Both the position numbers and the translations under genes were made by a program. DNA of 64,000 nt from an uncultured Sphingomonadaceae bacterium (GTDB lineage: Bacteria > Pseudomonadota > Alphaproteobacteria > Sphingomonadales > Sphingomonadaceae), in contig CANMWO010000001.1 of NCBI GenBank assembly GCA_947501695.1, forward strand, positions 620,001 through 684,000, read 5' to 3'. Below the pieces are notes generated by a model. The model ran no database searches. It was not told the DNA's origin and saw nothing but the letters and a program-made list of their open reading frames with translations. Of this stretch, positions 15,622 to 24,553 are shown piece by piece. Position 1 is the first letter of the stretch; each line of letters begins with the position of its first letter.

Positions 15622-16277
15622 CCGCCCTCATCGCCCCACGGCGGCGGCGGCGTGTCTACCGATTTGGACAGATCAAATTCGACGCGGAAGAACCGACCAC
15701 CGGATGTTTCAGGGCGACGCAGTTCATAAGCAAAGCGGGCTTTCGGCTCACCTGGCGGGCTGATTTCCATCGCCCAGGTGTTTGTGACCGATTGTTCAAG
15801 GTCAGCGGTTTTGAATAGCGTGATGGATTCATTATCAACCGGAAACTCCTGACGGTCTTCGCTGCCTTCCGCTGCAGTATCGCCACCATAATTGCTGACA
15901 GTATCGAGCGATCCGTCTTCATGGCGATGACGATGTTTGAGGCGCAGTCCGTTTTCGGTGCGCGTGATGATCCAGGTGCGCGACCGGTTCCAGGTTCCAT
16001 CAGCATTGCCAACGTGAAAGGGAATTTGGATCTCGTTCTGATCGCATGTCGCCACATGCATGATCATCGGTTGGCCGATCATATCCGCATCGGCTTCCTG
16101 ATCGGAAACAAGCTGCCCCGGATAGGCCTTGTCGCACAAGATCGATAGGCGTTCGAAATAGACGTCCTGCGGCGATGGGTCGGGAGCTATTGGTGGTTCG
16201 CTCGGTTCGCAAGCAGACAGGGCCGTGGCGATGAGGATGGCAGAGAGCCGGCTGGAAATTCGAAGAATATTGTTCAT
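15618..16277 (-). CDS. Lipoprotein of unknown function
   Basis: 219 aa with an N-terminal lipobox (IATALSAC, Cys about residue 23), then a Pro/Asp-rich linker and a beta-rich body with YFERLSILCDKAYPGQLVS and SRTWIITRTENGLRLKHRHRHEDGS. I recall close relatives in sphingomonads as uncharacterised secreted proteins. Overlaps the DoxX gene in an ATGA junction, suggesting that the pair works together at the inner membrane/periplasm. Confidence 0.65.
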   Translation of the reverse strand: MNNILRISSRLSAILIATALSACEPSEPPIAPDPSPQDVYFERLSILCDKAYPGQLVSDQEADADMIGQPMIMHVATCDQNEIQIPFHVGNADGTWNRSRTWIITRTENGLRLKHRHRHEDGSLDTVSNYGGDTAAEGSEDRQEFPVDNESITLFKTADLEQSVTNTWAMEISPPGEPKARFAYELRRPETSGGRFFRVEFDLSKSVDTPPPPWGDEGG

Positions 16278-16622
16278 GCAGAAAACTGCTACACGTTATA
16301 TCCGGTTAGGGAAAGAGTGGGAAACAGCAGAGGCGTGGAATTGTTCTATCGCTTGGCTTATCATTGACAATGGCGGCCATTGCGCCGATTTCGACGCCCT
16401 AATGGCTCGCATTAGCGCATCCCGCCATTGAAGCGGTTTGCTAAGTGGTGGATAGCCTGCTATGGGCCGCTTCAGCTAATAATCGCGTACGACGAAATTC
16501 TGGTTTCGCACCCTTTCAGGATGCATACTCTTTTTTCCTTTTTCTCGACGTTGGCCAACCCGTTTGATCCGAGCAAATCCGCTTGGAACAAGCATAATTA
16601 AGTTATGAATAGGAATAAGAAT
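16278..16622. other. Gene-poor stretch upstream of cspA (probable leader)
   Basis: 345 nt between the divergent lipoprotein gene and cspA. It contains a short palindromic element CAATGGCGGCCATTG (starting about 16367) whose half recurs near 16424-16430 as CCGCCATT. The AT-rich segment just before cspA has TTTTTTCC runs. A long structured 5' leader is usual for cold-shock mRNAs. A 68-codon + strand frame at 16225-16431 crosses into the lipoprotein gene and is not credible. Confidence 0.4.
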
Positions 16623-16829
16623 ATGCCTACAGGCACAGTAAAATTTTTCAACGCAGACAAAGGCTATGGCTTTATCGCTCCTGAAGATGGCGGCGACGAC
16701 AGCTTCGTGCACATCACGGCCGTTCAGGCTGCAGGCATGCAGACGCTCGAAAAAGAGCAGCGTTTGTCATATGACGTTGAAACCGGCAACAATGGCAAAA
16801 AAGCAGCTGTAAATCTTCAGCAAGCTTAA
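16623..16829 (+). CDS. cspA: Cold-shock protein (CSD, CspA family)
   Basis: 68 aa single cold-shock domain that binds single-stranded RNA or DNA. Both RNA-binding motifs are kept: RNP1 as KGYGFIAPE and RNP2 as DSFVHITAV, and the N-terminus GTVKFFNADKGY is typical. AGGA sits 8 nt before ATG 16623. A strong intrinsic terminator follows 24 nt after the stop, so this is a single-gene transcript. Conserved and probably housekeeping. Confidence 0.95.
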   Translation: MPTGTVKFFNADKGYGFIAPEDGGDDSFVHITAVQAAGMQTLEKEQRLSYDVETGNNGKKAAVNLQQA

Positions 16830-16852
16830 GCCAATCGGTTAGAATTTTAGAA

Positions 16853-16886
16853 GGGCGGGGGTACGAAAGTGCTCCCGCCCTTTTTT
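16853..16886 (+). terminator. Intrinsic terminator of cspA
   Basis: Stem GGGCGGG (16853-16859) pairs with CCCGCCC (16874-16880), extended by GTAC/GTGC with a GAAA loop, then six T's (16881-16886). Very strong and directly downstream of the cspA stop. Confidence 0.92.
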
Positions 16887-16947
16887 GTCTGTCCTACTTG
16901 CCCACTGATATGTATTGTTCCGATCGGACCATAGCTGGGGCAACATC

Positions 16948-17931
16948 ATGAAAACCACATTTCGTATATTATTGGCATTGGTGGTCATTCTGGTTGCCGC
17001 TTTTTTTATTTTTCGGACGCCCGATACAGACCGGGTCGAAATGGTAGCCAAATATAGCAATGACGCTTCGCAATTTGTTGACGATGGAGCTGGCGGTAAA
17101 ATCCATTATCGTGATGAAGGCAATAAAGATGGCCCAGCCATCTTGCTAATCCACGGATCAAGTAGTCTCTTGCAGACGTGGGAACCGGTGGTCGCTTTAT
17201 TAGGTGACAAATATCGGCTCATCTCACTGGATCTTTACGGTCATGGGTTGACCGGCCCACAGGCGGAAGGCGACTATAGCGCCGATGCCAATATTACCGC
17301 AGCGGTGAAGGTACTTGATACCGTTGGTGTTGAGCAGGCCTATTGGGTTGGCAACAGCATGGGTGGGTGGCTGTCTTGGCGCGCTGGCTTAGCTGTCCCG
17401 GAAAGAGTGTCCGGATTGGTTTTGATTGACGCATCGGGTGCGCAAATAGATAAAAAAATAAAGCCATATCTCGGCGCTCGGTTGGCGCGGTCGTCCATTG
17501 GGCAATTGCTTCTACCTGAAATTACGCCGAAATTTCTGGTCCGCTCATCGCTCGAAGAGAATTTTGCGCAGCCAGAACGACTGACAGATGAACTGGTGAT
17601 GCGCTATTGGGAGCTCTTGCGTTTTCCTGGTAATCGGCAGGCGACCCTTGCGCGCGGAAAAACGCCACGTGAACCGGAAAAATGGAATGAAATTGGCAAT
17701 CTGAATATGCCGGTTCTGCTCCTCTGGGGTGAACAGGACAAGGTTATTCCGGTGTCCCATGCCAAGGCTTTCGAAGCTGCGATCTCGGGCTCGAAACTGA
17801 TTATATATAACGATGCTGGCCATTTACCAATGGAGGAAACACCAGATCAAGTGGCGCGGGATATTGGCGCCTGGATCGAAGGAACCGAGGCTATAAACGG
17901 TCAGCAAGCAGAATTGGAAGAGGCAGGCTAA
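16948..17931 (+). CDS. Membrane-anchored alpha/beta hydrolase
   Basis: 327 aa. N-terminal TM anchor (LLALVVILVAAFFIF, about residues 9-23), then a classical alpha/beta hydrolase fold: oxyanion HGSSSLLQTW, nucleophile GNSMGGWLSW (Ser in GNSMGG), acid in LLLWGEQDKVIPV, His in NDAGHLPMEE. GGGG stands 7 nt before ATG 16948. Substrate unknown; this class includes haloalkane, ester and epoxide hydrolases. The stop meets the DUF962 gene head-on. Confidence 0.85.
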   Translation: MKTTFRILLALVVILVAAFFIFRTPDTDRVEMVAKYSNDASQFVDDGAGGKIHYRDEGNKDGPAILLIHGSSSLLQTWEPVVALLGDKYRLISLDLYGHGLTGPQAEGDYSADANITAAVKVLDTVGVEQAYWVGNSMGGWLSWRAGLAVPERVSGLVLIDASGAQIDKKIKPYLGARLARSSIGQLLLPEITPKFLVRSSLEENFAQPERLTDELVMRYWELLRFPGNRQATLARGKTPREPEKWNEIGNLNMPVLLLWGEQDKVIPVSHAKAFEAAISGSKLIIYNDAGHLPMEETPDQVARDIGAWIEGTEAINGQQAELEEAG

Positions 17932-18275
17932 GCTTCTTCGATACCGGCTTTCTGAAGCTCCGGTTTCAAACGGCCGGTTAGCCACAGAGCCCACATTTTG
18001 AAATCGGCGGCAAGGGACCAGAGTGGATAGGTAAAAGTTGCCGGACGGTTCTTTTCCACTCGCCAATGCGCCAGCCAGGCGAAAAAATAGCCCGCAAGCG
18101 GCATGGCCAACAGTAGCAACCAGTTGGCCGTGAGTACCGAATAAAGTCCGATCAGGACGACCAGACTGGTTCCGATATAGTGCAAATAGCGGGTCGCCGG
18201 TTTGGCATGTTCCTGCAAATAGAAAGGCCAGAATGTTGCAAAGCTTTGATGCTCTTTTTGTCGGTTGGCTGTCAT
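17928..18275 (-). CDS. DUF962 (Mpo1-like) membrane protein
   Basis: 115 aa, two to four hydrophobic segments. Seen: FYLQEHAKPATRYLHYIGT and AHWRVEKNRPATFTYPLWS, the signature segments of DUF962. The yeast homologue Mpo1 is an iron-dependent 2-hydroxy fatty-acid dioxygenase; the conserved histidines (H in YLQEH, H in RYLHY, H in LAHWR) are kept, so a lipid-oxidising role is plausible but untested in bacteria. Its stop codon overlaps that of the facing alpha/beta hydrolase by four bases. Confidence 0.82.
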   Translation of the reverse strand: MTANRQKEHQSFATFWPFYLQEHAKPATRYLHYIGTSLVVLIGLYSVLTANWLLLLAMPLAGYFFAWLAHWRVEKNRPATFTYPLWSLAADFKMWALWLTGRLKPELQKAGIEEA

Positions 18276-18312
18276 AGCCTTGTCCTTCTTCCGCTTCTTC
18301 GCGAATTATAGG

Positions 18313-19017
18313 CTAAGCTGGCGGCAAAGACCAGTCGATCGGTGTCAGCCCGTTGGCACTCAGAAAGGCATTGGTCTTGCTGAAATGCTGGCATCCGAAG
18401 AAGCCTTTATAGGCAGACAATGGCGAAGGATGAGGGCCTTTCAATATCAGATGTTTACCACCTTGTTCGACGCTCTCGACAAAGCCGGCTTTCTTCTGAG
18501 CGTAGCTACCCCAAAGCAGGAATACGACAGGGTCGTCCTTTGCGGCAACCAGGCGGATGATCGCATCGGTGAATTGCTCCCATCCCTTGCCGCGATGGGA
18601 CGCCGCTTCGGCTTGCTGAACGGTCAACACGCTGTTGAGCAGCAATACGCCTTGCTTGGCCCAGGATTCCAGAAAGCCGTGAGAGGGGCGTTGGATCCCT
18701 ATATCACTTTCCAGTTCTTTATAAATATTGACCAGCGACGGCGGTGGCCGGACGCCTGGTTGCACGCTGAAGCAAAGCCCATGTGCTTGTCCGGGGCCGT
18801 GATAGGGATCTTGCCCCAATATCACGACGCGAACTTTATCGAGTGGGGTTAGATCAAGTGCGCGAAAATATTCACTGCCCTTGGGATAGATGGCCTTGCC
18901 ATCCGCTTTTTGTTGAACCAAAAAATTCCGAAGTTTGGCCATATATTCGCTCGAAAATTCCGGTGCGAGCGGTGTCTTCCAGCTTTCATGCAATTTTATT
19001 TGATCGGTCTCTGACAT
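18313..19017 (-). CDS. ung: Uracil-DNA glycosylase (family 1)
   Basis: 234 aa, removes uracil from DNA as the first step of base-excision repair. Seen: the water-activating loop [20 protein letters not shown] (Asp of GQDPYH) and the leucine loop [14 protein letters not shown] (HPSPLS), together with [17 protein letters not shown]. Length and order are normal for Ung. The start MSETDQI was chosen for normal family length; the frame stays open 16 codons further up. Housekeeping. Confidence 0.95.
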   Translation of the reverse strand: MSETDQIKLHESWKTPLAPEFSSEYMAKLRNFLVQQKADGKAIYPKGSEYFRALDLTPLDKVRVVILGQDPYHGPGQAHGLCFSVQPGVRPPPSLVNIYKELESDIGIQRPSHGFLESWAKQGVLLLNSVLTVQQAEAASHRGKGWEQFTDAIIRLVAAKDDPVVFLLWGSYAQKKAGFVESVEQGGKHLILKGPHPSPLSAYKGFFGCQHFSKTNAFLSANGLTPIDWSLPPA

Positions 19018-19131
19018 ATCCAACAAATAGCAAGTTGCTTGCGATTGGCAATGAGGCAGCAACACGTCTTGCTAGTTGTGAGATGGGACTTTACGATATT
19101 GGTCAACAAACTACCAATTTACCTATAGCTT

Positions 19132-20280
19132 ATGAGAATGAAGATTATGATCGACGCTAACACCCCCGTAATTTCTGCCACCGGCTTGTTCACACCAAGT
19201 GACAGTATCAGCAATGAAGAACTGGTCTCGAGCTTCAATGCTTATGTCGATTTGCACAATAGCGAAAATGCCGGTGCTATAGCCGCTGGAGAAGTTGCTG
19301 AGTTGCAGCATAGTTCGGTTGAATTTATCGAAAAGGCATCGGGTATAAAATCGCGTTTTGTGCTGTCGAAAGACCCTATTTTGAATCCCGAAATCATGTG
19401 TCCACAATTGCCGGAACGCCCCGACGAAGACATTTCGATCCTCGCAGAGATTGGAGTAAAGGCTGCAGAGCAAGCATTAGAGCGGGCAGGTAGGAAAGCA
19501 GAAGATGTTGATGCTGTGCTTTGTGCCTGTTCCAATTTACAGCGCGCTTATCCTGCCATCGCAGTTGAAATCCAGGATGCACTTGGCATGGGTGATAGCT
19601 TTGGCTTTGATATGAATGTCGCTTGTTCTTCTGCAACCTTCGGCATCCAGACTGCAGCAGATTATATCCGTTCTGGCAGTGCCAAGTCAGTCTTGGTGAT
19701 CAACCCAGAAATCTGCTCGGGCCATTTGAATTGGCGTGACCGTGATAGTCATTTCATTTTCGGTGATGTCGCTACTGCCATTTTGGTCGAGGCCAAAGAT
19801 ATCGCTCCAGCCGAGCATTGGGAGATTATTGGGACGAAGCTCAAGACGCAATTTTCCAATAACATTCGCAATAATTTCGGTTTCCTCAACAGAACTAGTC
19901 CAGAGACACGTGACAATGTGGACAAGTTGTTTGTTCAGGAAGGCCGCAAGGTGTTCAAGGAAGTTGTGCCAATGGTTGCGCAAATGATTGTTGAGCAATC
20001 CGAGCGTTTGGGAATTGAAAGCAGCGACTTAAGGCGGTTGTGGCTCCATCAGGCAAATGCTGGCATGAACCGTTTAATTGCCCAACGGGTTCTCGGCCAT
20101 GAGGCGAATGACGATGAAAGCCCAACGGTGTTGGATACCTATGCGAACACATCATCGGCGGGATCAATTATTGCTTTTCATAAACATAGCACGGATTTGT
20201 TGAGTGGCGACGTTGGACTTATTTGTTCGTTTGGCGCAGGATATTCCGCAGGAACGGTATTTGTAAGAAAAGTCGCTTAA
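19132..20280 (+). CDS. Beta-ketoacyl-ACP synthase III-like (ketodecanoyl-ACP synthase type)
   Basis: 382 aa thiolase-fold condensing enzyme. Catalytic triad kept: Cys165 in MNVACSSATFG, His306 in LWLHQANAGMN and Asn339 in DTYANTSSAGS. It is longer than FabH (~320 aa) and its N-terminus SISNEELVSSFNAYVD and the YPAIAVEIQDALG block match the Pseudomonas type that condenses octanoyl-CoA with malonyl-ACP; that assignment is recalled. It would couple beta-oxidation products to fatty-acid synthesis. ATG 19132 is used; an ATG five codons later (19147) may be the true start. A GFA and two esterases follow closely. Confidence 0.85.
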   Translation: MRMKIMIDANTPVISATGLFTPSDSISNEELVSSFNAYVDLHNSENAGAIAAGEVAELQHSSVEFIEKASGIKSRFVLSKDPILNPEIMCPQLPERPDEDISILAEIGVKAAEQALERAGRKAEDVDAVLCACSNLQRAYPAIAVEIQDALGMGDSFGFDMNVACSSATFGIQTAADYIRSGSAKSVLVINPEICSGHLNWRDRDSHFIFGDVATAILVEAKDIAPAEHWEIIGTKLKTQFSNNIRNNFGFLNRTSPETRDNVDKLFVQEGRKVFKEVVPMVAQMIVEQSERLGIESSDLRRLWLHQANAGMNRLIAQRVLGHEANDDESPTVLDTYANTSSAGSIIAFHKHSTDLLSGDVGLICSFGAGYSAGTVFVRKVA

Positions 20281-20294
20281 AAAGGGGAAAGCAA

Positions 20295-20699
20295 ATGACT
20301 ATGACAGGAAAGTGCCTTTGTGGATCGGTCAGCTATAGCGTCAGCGGAGAGCTACAAATTTCTGGTGTCTGTCACTGCAAAAATTGCCAGCGCCAATCGG
20401 GCAGTGCTTATTCGGTTTTGTTCGGTATCGCCAATGATCAGTTAAGTATTACCGGCGATTTGACAACCTATGAAGATACTAGCGAAACAGGCAATATTGT
20501 GGAGCGACATTTTTGTCCTAAATGTGGTTCGCCCCTACTTTCCACAATACCGACGCAACCGGGTATGACGTTTGTTAAGGCGGGAACGCTGGATGATACT
20601 AGCGATCTCAACCCGCAGATGCATTTCTGGACTAAGAGCTCCCAAAACTGGGTGACAATTGATCCTGATGTACCGCAAATGGAAGGCAATCCGGGTTAG
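20295..20699 (+). CDS. GFA-family zinc protein
   Basis: 134 aa. Zinc set present: KCLCGSVSYSV, CHCKNCQRQSGS and FCPKCGSPL. ATG 20295 lies after AGGGGA, 15 nt downstream of the KAS III stop, so it belongs to the same transcript. The frame is open further up over the KAS III end, but no site supports this. Function unknown; sits between a condensing enzyme and esterases, as GFA genes often do in lipid loci. Confidence 0.8.
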   Translation: MTMTGKCLCGSVSYSVSGELQISGVCHCKNCQRQSGSAYSVLFGIANDQLSITGDLTTYEDTSETGNIVERHFCPKCGSPLLSTIPTQPGMTFVKAGTLDDTSDLNPQMHFWTKSSQNWVTIDPDVPQMEGNPG

Positions 20700-20708
20700 G
20701 GCGAGGCC

Positions 20709-21623
20709 ATGACAAGTATCAGAGCGCGGCTGCTAGCCAAGACCCTTCCGCTAACCGGACTAAAAGCTATATTTTCTGATGCAGGGAAGCTGAGAGCCAG
20801 CATTCCTAAATCGCGTGCCAAGAAAGTTGCTGCGCCAGGTAAAGCCTTGCAACGCCGTTTCGAGGTGACCGAAACAACTAAAGACGGGCATCTAACGTTC
20901 ACAATATCTCCTAAATCTGGAAGCCATCGACGAATTTTATACATCCATGGTGGTGCTTATATTCTTGATATTCAGGCGGGATATTGGGGCCTGCTGGGAG
21001 AGTTGGTGGACCGCACCGATGCGACAGTTGTCACGCCATGCTATCCGTTGACGCCTGAGCACGATTGGCAGCAAAGCTACAATTGGATGATGCAGGTCTA
21101 TGATGAGCTTGTTGCAGAAGTTGGTGAAGATAACATCACCATAATGGGCGACAGTGCAGGTGCCGGTTTTGCGCTGGGTCTGACGCAGATGTTACGCGAT
21201 CAGGGAAAGCCCATGCCGCATAAAATGGTTCTGCTCTCGCCATGGCTTGATGTCACTATGACCGATCCGATGCAACCGGCTTTGACAAAGAGAGATGGTA
21301 TATTGGGCATTGATGGCCTTCGTGCAGCAGGCGAATGGTGGGCGGGCGAAAATGGAGCAGTCGATGCCCCGCCGGTTAGTCCGTTATTTGGCAGTCTTGA
21401 TAACCTTCCGCCGATTGCCGTGTTTACCGGAACATTTGATTTGCTTTGGCCGGATTCGAGAAGGTTGAAAGAAAAGGCCGATGCCGCAGGCTTGTGGCTG
21501 GATTACTACGAGTTTCCAGCCATGCAGCATGTCTGGATGTTGTTTCCGATCCCTGAAGCCAAGAAAGCGCGCCAGCAGATTGCTGCTTTCATCAATGCCG
21601 ACTTAGACGCAGCCGCATCATGA
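20709..21623 (+). CDS. HSL-family esterase (first of a tandem pair)
   Basis: 304 aa alpha/beta hydrolase of the hormone-sensitive-lipase family. Oxyanion motif YIHGGAYI (H80), nucleophile GDSAGAGFALG (Ser149), acid around TFDLLWPDS and His in AMQHVWML. Acts on short acyl esters, perhaps amides. Follows GFA by nine bases and overlaps its paralogue by four (ATGA at 21620), so all four genes from the KAS III on are one unit. Confidence 0.85.
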   Translation: MTSIRARLLAKTLPLTGLKAIFSDAGKLRASIPKSRAKKVAAPGKALQRRFEVTETTKDGHLTFTISPKSGSHRRILYIHGGAYILDIQAGYWGLLGELVDRTDATVVTPCYPLTPEHDWQQSYNWMMQVYDELVAEVGEDNITIMGDSAGAGFALGLTQMLRDQGKPMPHKMVLLSPWLDVTMTDPMQPALTKRDGILGIDGLRAAGEWWAGENGAVDAPPVSPLFGSLDNLPPIAVFTGTFDLLWPDSRRLKEKADAAGLWLDYYEFPAMQHVWMLFPIPEAKKARQQIAAFINADLDAAAS

Positions 21624-22516
21624 TCAGCAAACGCGCGCGTTTTATCAATTTTGTGCTGCGTCTCTTGAAGATCCAAGAGCGTCTTGCGGATTATGACACG
21701 GGCATGAAATTTCTCGGTCGAGACCGGAAAAACGGTCCCGCGCGGCCTGGTCGATGGTTTCAGAAGAAAAGTGTGATCAATGAACATAAGTTCGATGGTC
21801 ATAAGGTCTATGAGATCGAACCAAAGCAACAGAAAACGAAGCACCATATTTTCTATCTGCACGGAGGAGGATACGCGTTTAATATAGTCTTTGTCCATTG
21901 GGCGATGATCAAGAAGCTGATTAAGGCCACCGGCGCCAGCGCCACAGTTCCGCTCTATCCGCTCGCTCCAGAGCATGATTGGTCGCAAAGCTATCCCGTC
22001 GTTATGCAGGCCTATGAACGAGCAGCCGACAAATATGGCGCCGAGAACATTACTATTATGGGCGATAGTGCAGGTGGTGGTTATAGTTTGGGACTTGCTC
22101 AGATGCTGCGCAATCAAGGCAAACCAATGCCGGGCAAGATCATTCTTCTTTCTCCCTGGTTAGATGCCACTGCCAGCGATCCGTTGCAGCAAGAGCTTGA
22201 AAAGCATGATGTTTTACTTTCCGTCCAAGGCGCTCGGACCGCTGGTCAGTTTTGGGCGGGCGAAGGCAAAGACCCGGCGACTTTTCCTGTTAGCCCTCTG
22301 TTTGCGGCCATCGACAGACTACCTCCTATCGCCCTATTTGCCGGCAGTCATGACGTGCTTTACGCTGATGCTCTGCGGCTGAAAGAGAAGGCCGCTGTTC
22401 AGGATATTGATATTGCGCTCCATGTCGGGGAAGAGATGCAGCATGTTTGGATGCTCTTACCGATCAGAGAAGCAAAGCTGGCGCAGGCCCAGATAATCGA
22501 TTTCATCACCCGCTGA
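21620..22516 (+). CDS. HSL-family esterase (second of a tandem pair)
   Basis: 298 aa, paralogue of the preceding gene: YLHGGGYAF oxyanion, GDSAGGGYSLG nucleophile, FAGSHDVLYADA acid and EMQHVWMLLP His. The two share TIMGDSAG, QMLR.QGKPMP and LLSPWLD stretches nearly verbatim, so a recent tandem duplication is likely. The N-terminal ~45 residues differ, including a basic KNGPARPGRWFQKK segment, which may change specificity. Confidence 0.85.
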   Translation: MISKRARFINFVLRLLKIQERLADYDTGMKFLGRDRKNGPARPGRWFQKKSVINEHKFDGHKVYEIEPKQQKTKHHIFYLHGGGYAFNIVFVHWAMIKKLIKATGASATVPLYPLAPEHDWSQSYPVVMQAYERAADKYGAENITIMGDSAGGGYSLGLAQMLRNQGKPMPGKIILLSPWLDATASDPLQQELEKHDVLLSVQGARTAGQFWAGEGKDPATFPVSPLFAAIDRLPPIALFAGSHDVLYADALRLKEKAAVQDIDIALHVGEEMQHVWMLLPIREAKLAQAQIIDFITR

Positions 22517-22533
22517 GGCCCGGTACCTAAAGC

Positions 22534-23310
22534 CTAGCTCTTCAAGGCCCGGCCGCGTTCGATAACACCGAGCCGCCGTCGCTCGACTTCTTCGGCGCTA
22601 ACGCTATCATTATAAGTATCGGTGACTTGTTTCTCTAAAGCCATCGCCTCTTTGAAATTGCGATCATAGCCGTTGAGGATTAGCTTCTTGTAGGTCTTGA
22701 GAAATTCTGGATCAATTGTTGCCATATCGGCTGCCATAGCCCGAGCTGCTGGCATCAATTCCTCTGGCGCATAAACATGATTCACCAGACCCCAGTTGCA
22801 AGCGGTGTCGGCATCCAGAAACTGGCCGGTAAAGCTCAGTTCGCAAGCCCGGGATACACCAATGTAACGCGAAAGCTTCTGCGATAGGCCCCAGCCGGGA
22901 ATGACGCCGACGCGGGCATGGGTATCAGCAAAGCGCGCATTGCTGGAGGCGATAAGGACGTCGCATGCCAGAGCCAATTCAAAGCCGCCAGTAATCGCAA
23001 CACCATTTATCGCCCCGATGACTGGTACTTGTAGCTTCTCCAACGCCCGGCAGGGGTTGCTTGCCGGCTGTTGGTCGGTCGCTGCACCCAGGCCTTTTTC
23101 GCCCAATTCTTTCAGATCAAGACCGGCCGTGAAAGCGCGATCCCCGGCCCCCGTGACGACAACGGCTCTGATTTCACCATCGGCCCCAATATCTTGGCAG
23201 ACATCGAAAAACTGGCTGCGCAAGTCATGGGACAAGGCGTTCATCGCTTCAGGTCGATTAAGGGTGATAGTCGCTATGCCATCGGCTTTTTCAAGAAGCA
23301 CCAATGCCAT
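22534..23310 (-). CDS. Enoyl-CoA hydratase/isomerase family protein
   Basis: 258 aa crotonase fold. Seen: oxyanion-hole segment NRPEAMNALSHDL and AFTAGLDLKELGEKG, then INGVAITGGFELALACD (second oxyanion/helix) and RFADTHARVGVIPGWGLSQ, where the catalytic Glu positions lie near ARVGV; a proper Glu at both catalytic sites is not obvious, as in several isomerase-type members. Probably adds water to or shifts a double bond in an acyl-CoA. Starts in a TAATG overlap with the SDR gene. Confidence 0.85.
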   Translation of the reverse strand: MALVLLEKADGIATITLNRPEAMNALSHDLRSQFFDVCQDIGADGEIRAVVVTGAGDRAFTAGLDLKELGEKGLGAATDQQPASNPCRALEKLQVPVIGAINGVAITGGFELALACDVLIASSNARFADTHARVGVIPGWGLSQKLSRYIGVSRACELSFTGQFLDADTACNWGLVNHVYAPEELMPAARAMAADMATIDPEFLKTYKKLILNGYDRNFKEAMALEKQVTDTYNDSVSAEEVERRRLGVIERGRALKS

Positions 23311-24134
23311 TAATTATCATCTCCGGTTTCATATTTCGCAGCAATTTGTGCGCCGAGACCAGCGGTCATCTCAAAGAGTTTTTCCGGATCGCTCTGCCGC
23401 AATTGCGCGAGCATCAATTCGGGACCTTCGGCGATGATGAGCTCCGGCACATTATTGGCGACAGCCTCGATTATTTGACGGGCACATTCGGCGGGCTCCA
23501 TACCATTGTCGATAACATCATCAGACTTGTCGCGCTTTGATCCATCTTTGGTCAGCGCATTGCGAGAGACGTTGGTGCGGATAGAGCCTGGCAAGATATT
23601 AGTGACATGGATATTGTGCCGTGTCTCGGTTTCGGCGCGCAAGGCATCCATATATCCGATCAAGCCGTGCTTGGCGGCACAATAGGCGGTACGTAACGGT
23701 ACGCCAATTCGTCCTGCTACCGAACTAATCCCGACAATATGGCCGCCGCCCGCGCTGATCATATGAGGTAGTAACAGCTGGGTCAGCCAAATCGGCGCGA
23801 GCAGGTCGACATTGACAATCTGATGATGGACATTGGGATCGGTATCGAGCGCGAGGCTTCGCTGACTGATCCCGGCATTGTTGATCAATATATCAACGCG
23901 GCCCTTCCATTGCTGCGCTTCGGCGATTTTGGTTGGCAGCACGTCATAGTCGGTTGTTTCAAAAGGCAGCAGCAATGTATCTGTCGCTATACCCGCCGCG
24001 ACCGCTTGCAAAGCTTCAACCCGGCGACCGGATAAAATGATATGTGCGCCCTTCGCGGCAAAGGCCTTGGCGAGCGCTTCGCCTATTCCTGATGAGGCGC
24101 CGGTGATCCAGACTATTTTATCGGTAAAGTCCAT
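23310..24134 (-). CDS. Short-chain dehydrogenase/reductase
   Basis: 274 aa SDR. Rossmann TGASSGIGEALA, NNAG at ILINNAGIS, catalytic Ser in GISSVAGRIG, and YCAAK (Y-x-x-x-K) with proton-relay residues in place. The C-terminus is longer than in minimal SDRs. Coupled to the enoyl-CoA hydratase through its stop overlap and followed 3 nt upstream by a small membrane protein, so an oxidation step of a fatty-acyl or hydroxy-acid pathway is likely, inferred from context. Confidence 0.85.
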   Translation of the reverse strand: MDFTDKIVWITGASSGIGEALAKAFAAKGAHIILSGRRVEALQAVAAGIATDTLLLPFETTDYDVLPTKIAEAQQWKGRVDILINNAGISQRSLALDTDPNVHHQIVNVDLLAPIWLTQLLLPHMISAGGGHIVGISSVAGRIGVPLRTAYCAAKHGLIGYMDALRAETETRHNIHVTNILPGSIRTNVSRNALTKDGSKRDKSDDVIDNGMEPAECARQIIEAVANNVPELIIAEGPELMLAQLRQSDPEKLFEMTAGLGAQIAAKYETGDDN

Positions 24135-24137
24135 CGC

Positions 24138-24536
24138 TCAATTCCCTTGGTTGTCGATCCGTTCGGATGCCTTGATTTTCCGCCAACCGACATAGCAGAG
24201 CACCAGCATGATGATATTACCTAAAGCGTCAATCAGGCCCATTTGGGTGAACACCGGGTCGTGAAATGTGAAATAATAGTTGAAGCCAAAAAACGGTAAT
24301 AAAGCAATGCCATAGACGAGGAATGTCGTGGCCGTGAACCGGGCGAAAGCCGCGAATAAACCTGCAAGTAGGGCCTGTGCCCCGAAACAGGCCATCATGA
24401 ACGGCAATATGCGCTCACCGATACGATATTCGGGCAGAAAGACAGTATCAATGACATGTTGCGGAAACAGGGCTGCCCATCCGCCTAATATGAAGAACAC
24501 CAGCGCGATGAAATATTGAATGCGCTGGGGTGTCAT
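24138..24536 (-). CDS. Four-TM membrane protein of unknown family
   Basis: 132 aa with four hydrophobic segments (YFIALVFFILGGWAALF, LPFMMACFGAQALLAGLF, FTATTFLVYGIALLPFFGF, LGNIIMLVLCYVG). No motif recognised. Between the SDR gene and DUF3297 with only 3 and 18 nt gaps, so it is co-transcribed with the SDR/enoyl-CoA hydratase pair. Confidence 0.6.
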   Translation of the reverse strand: MTPQRIQYFIALVFFILGGWAALFPQHVIDTVFLPEYRIGERILPFMMACFGAQALLAGLFAAFARFTATTFLVYGIALLPFFGFNYYFTFHDPVFTQMGLIDALGNIIMLVLCYVGWRKIKASERIDNQGN

Positions 24537-24553
24537 ATGCTGCCTGCTCGCTC

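Noticed and set aside
16225-16431. 68-codon + frame ahead of cspA
   Set aside because: It overlaps the start of the lipoprotein gene on the other strand and has no supporting site or family.
18265-18852. 195-aa + strand frame opposite ung
   Set aside because: It lies entirely over the well-supported ung coding region and has no family motifs; a shadow of a GC-rich gene.
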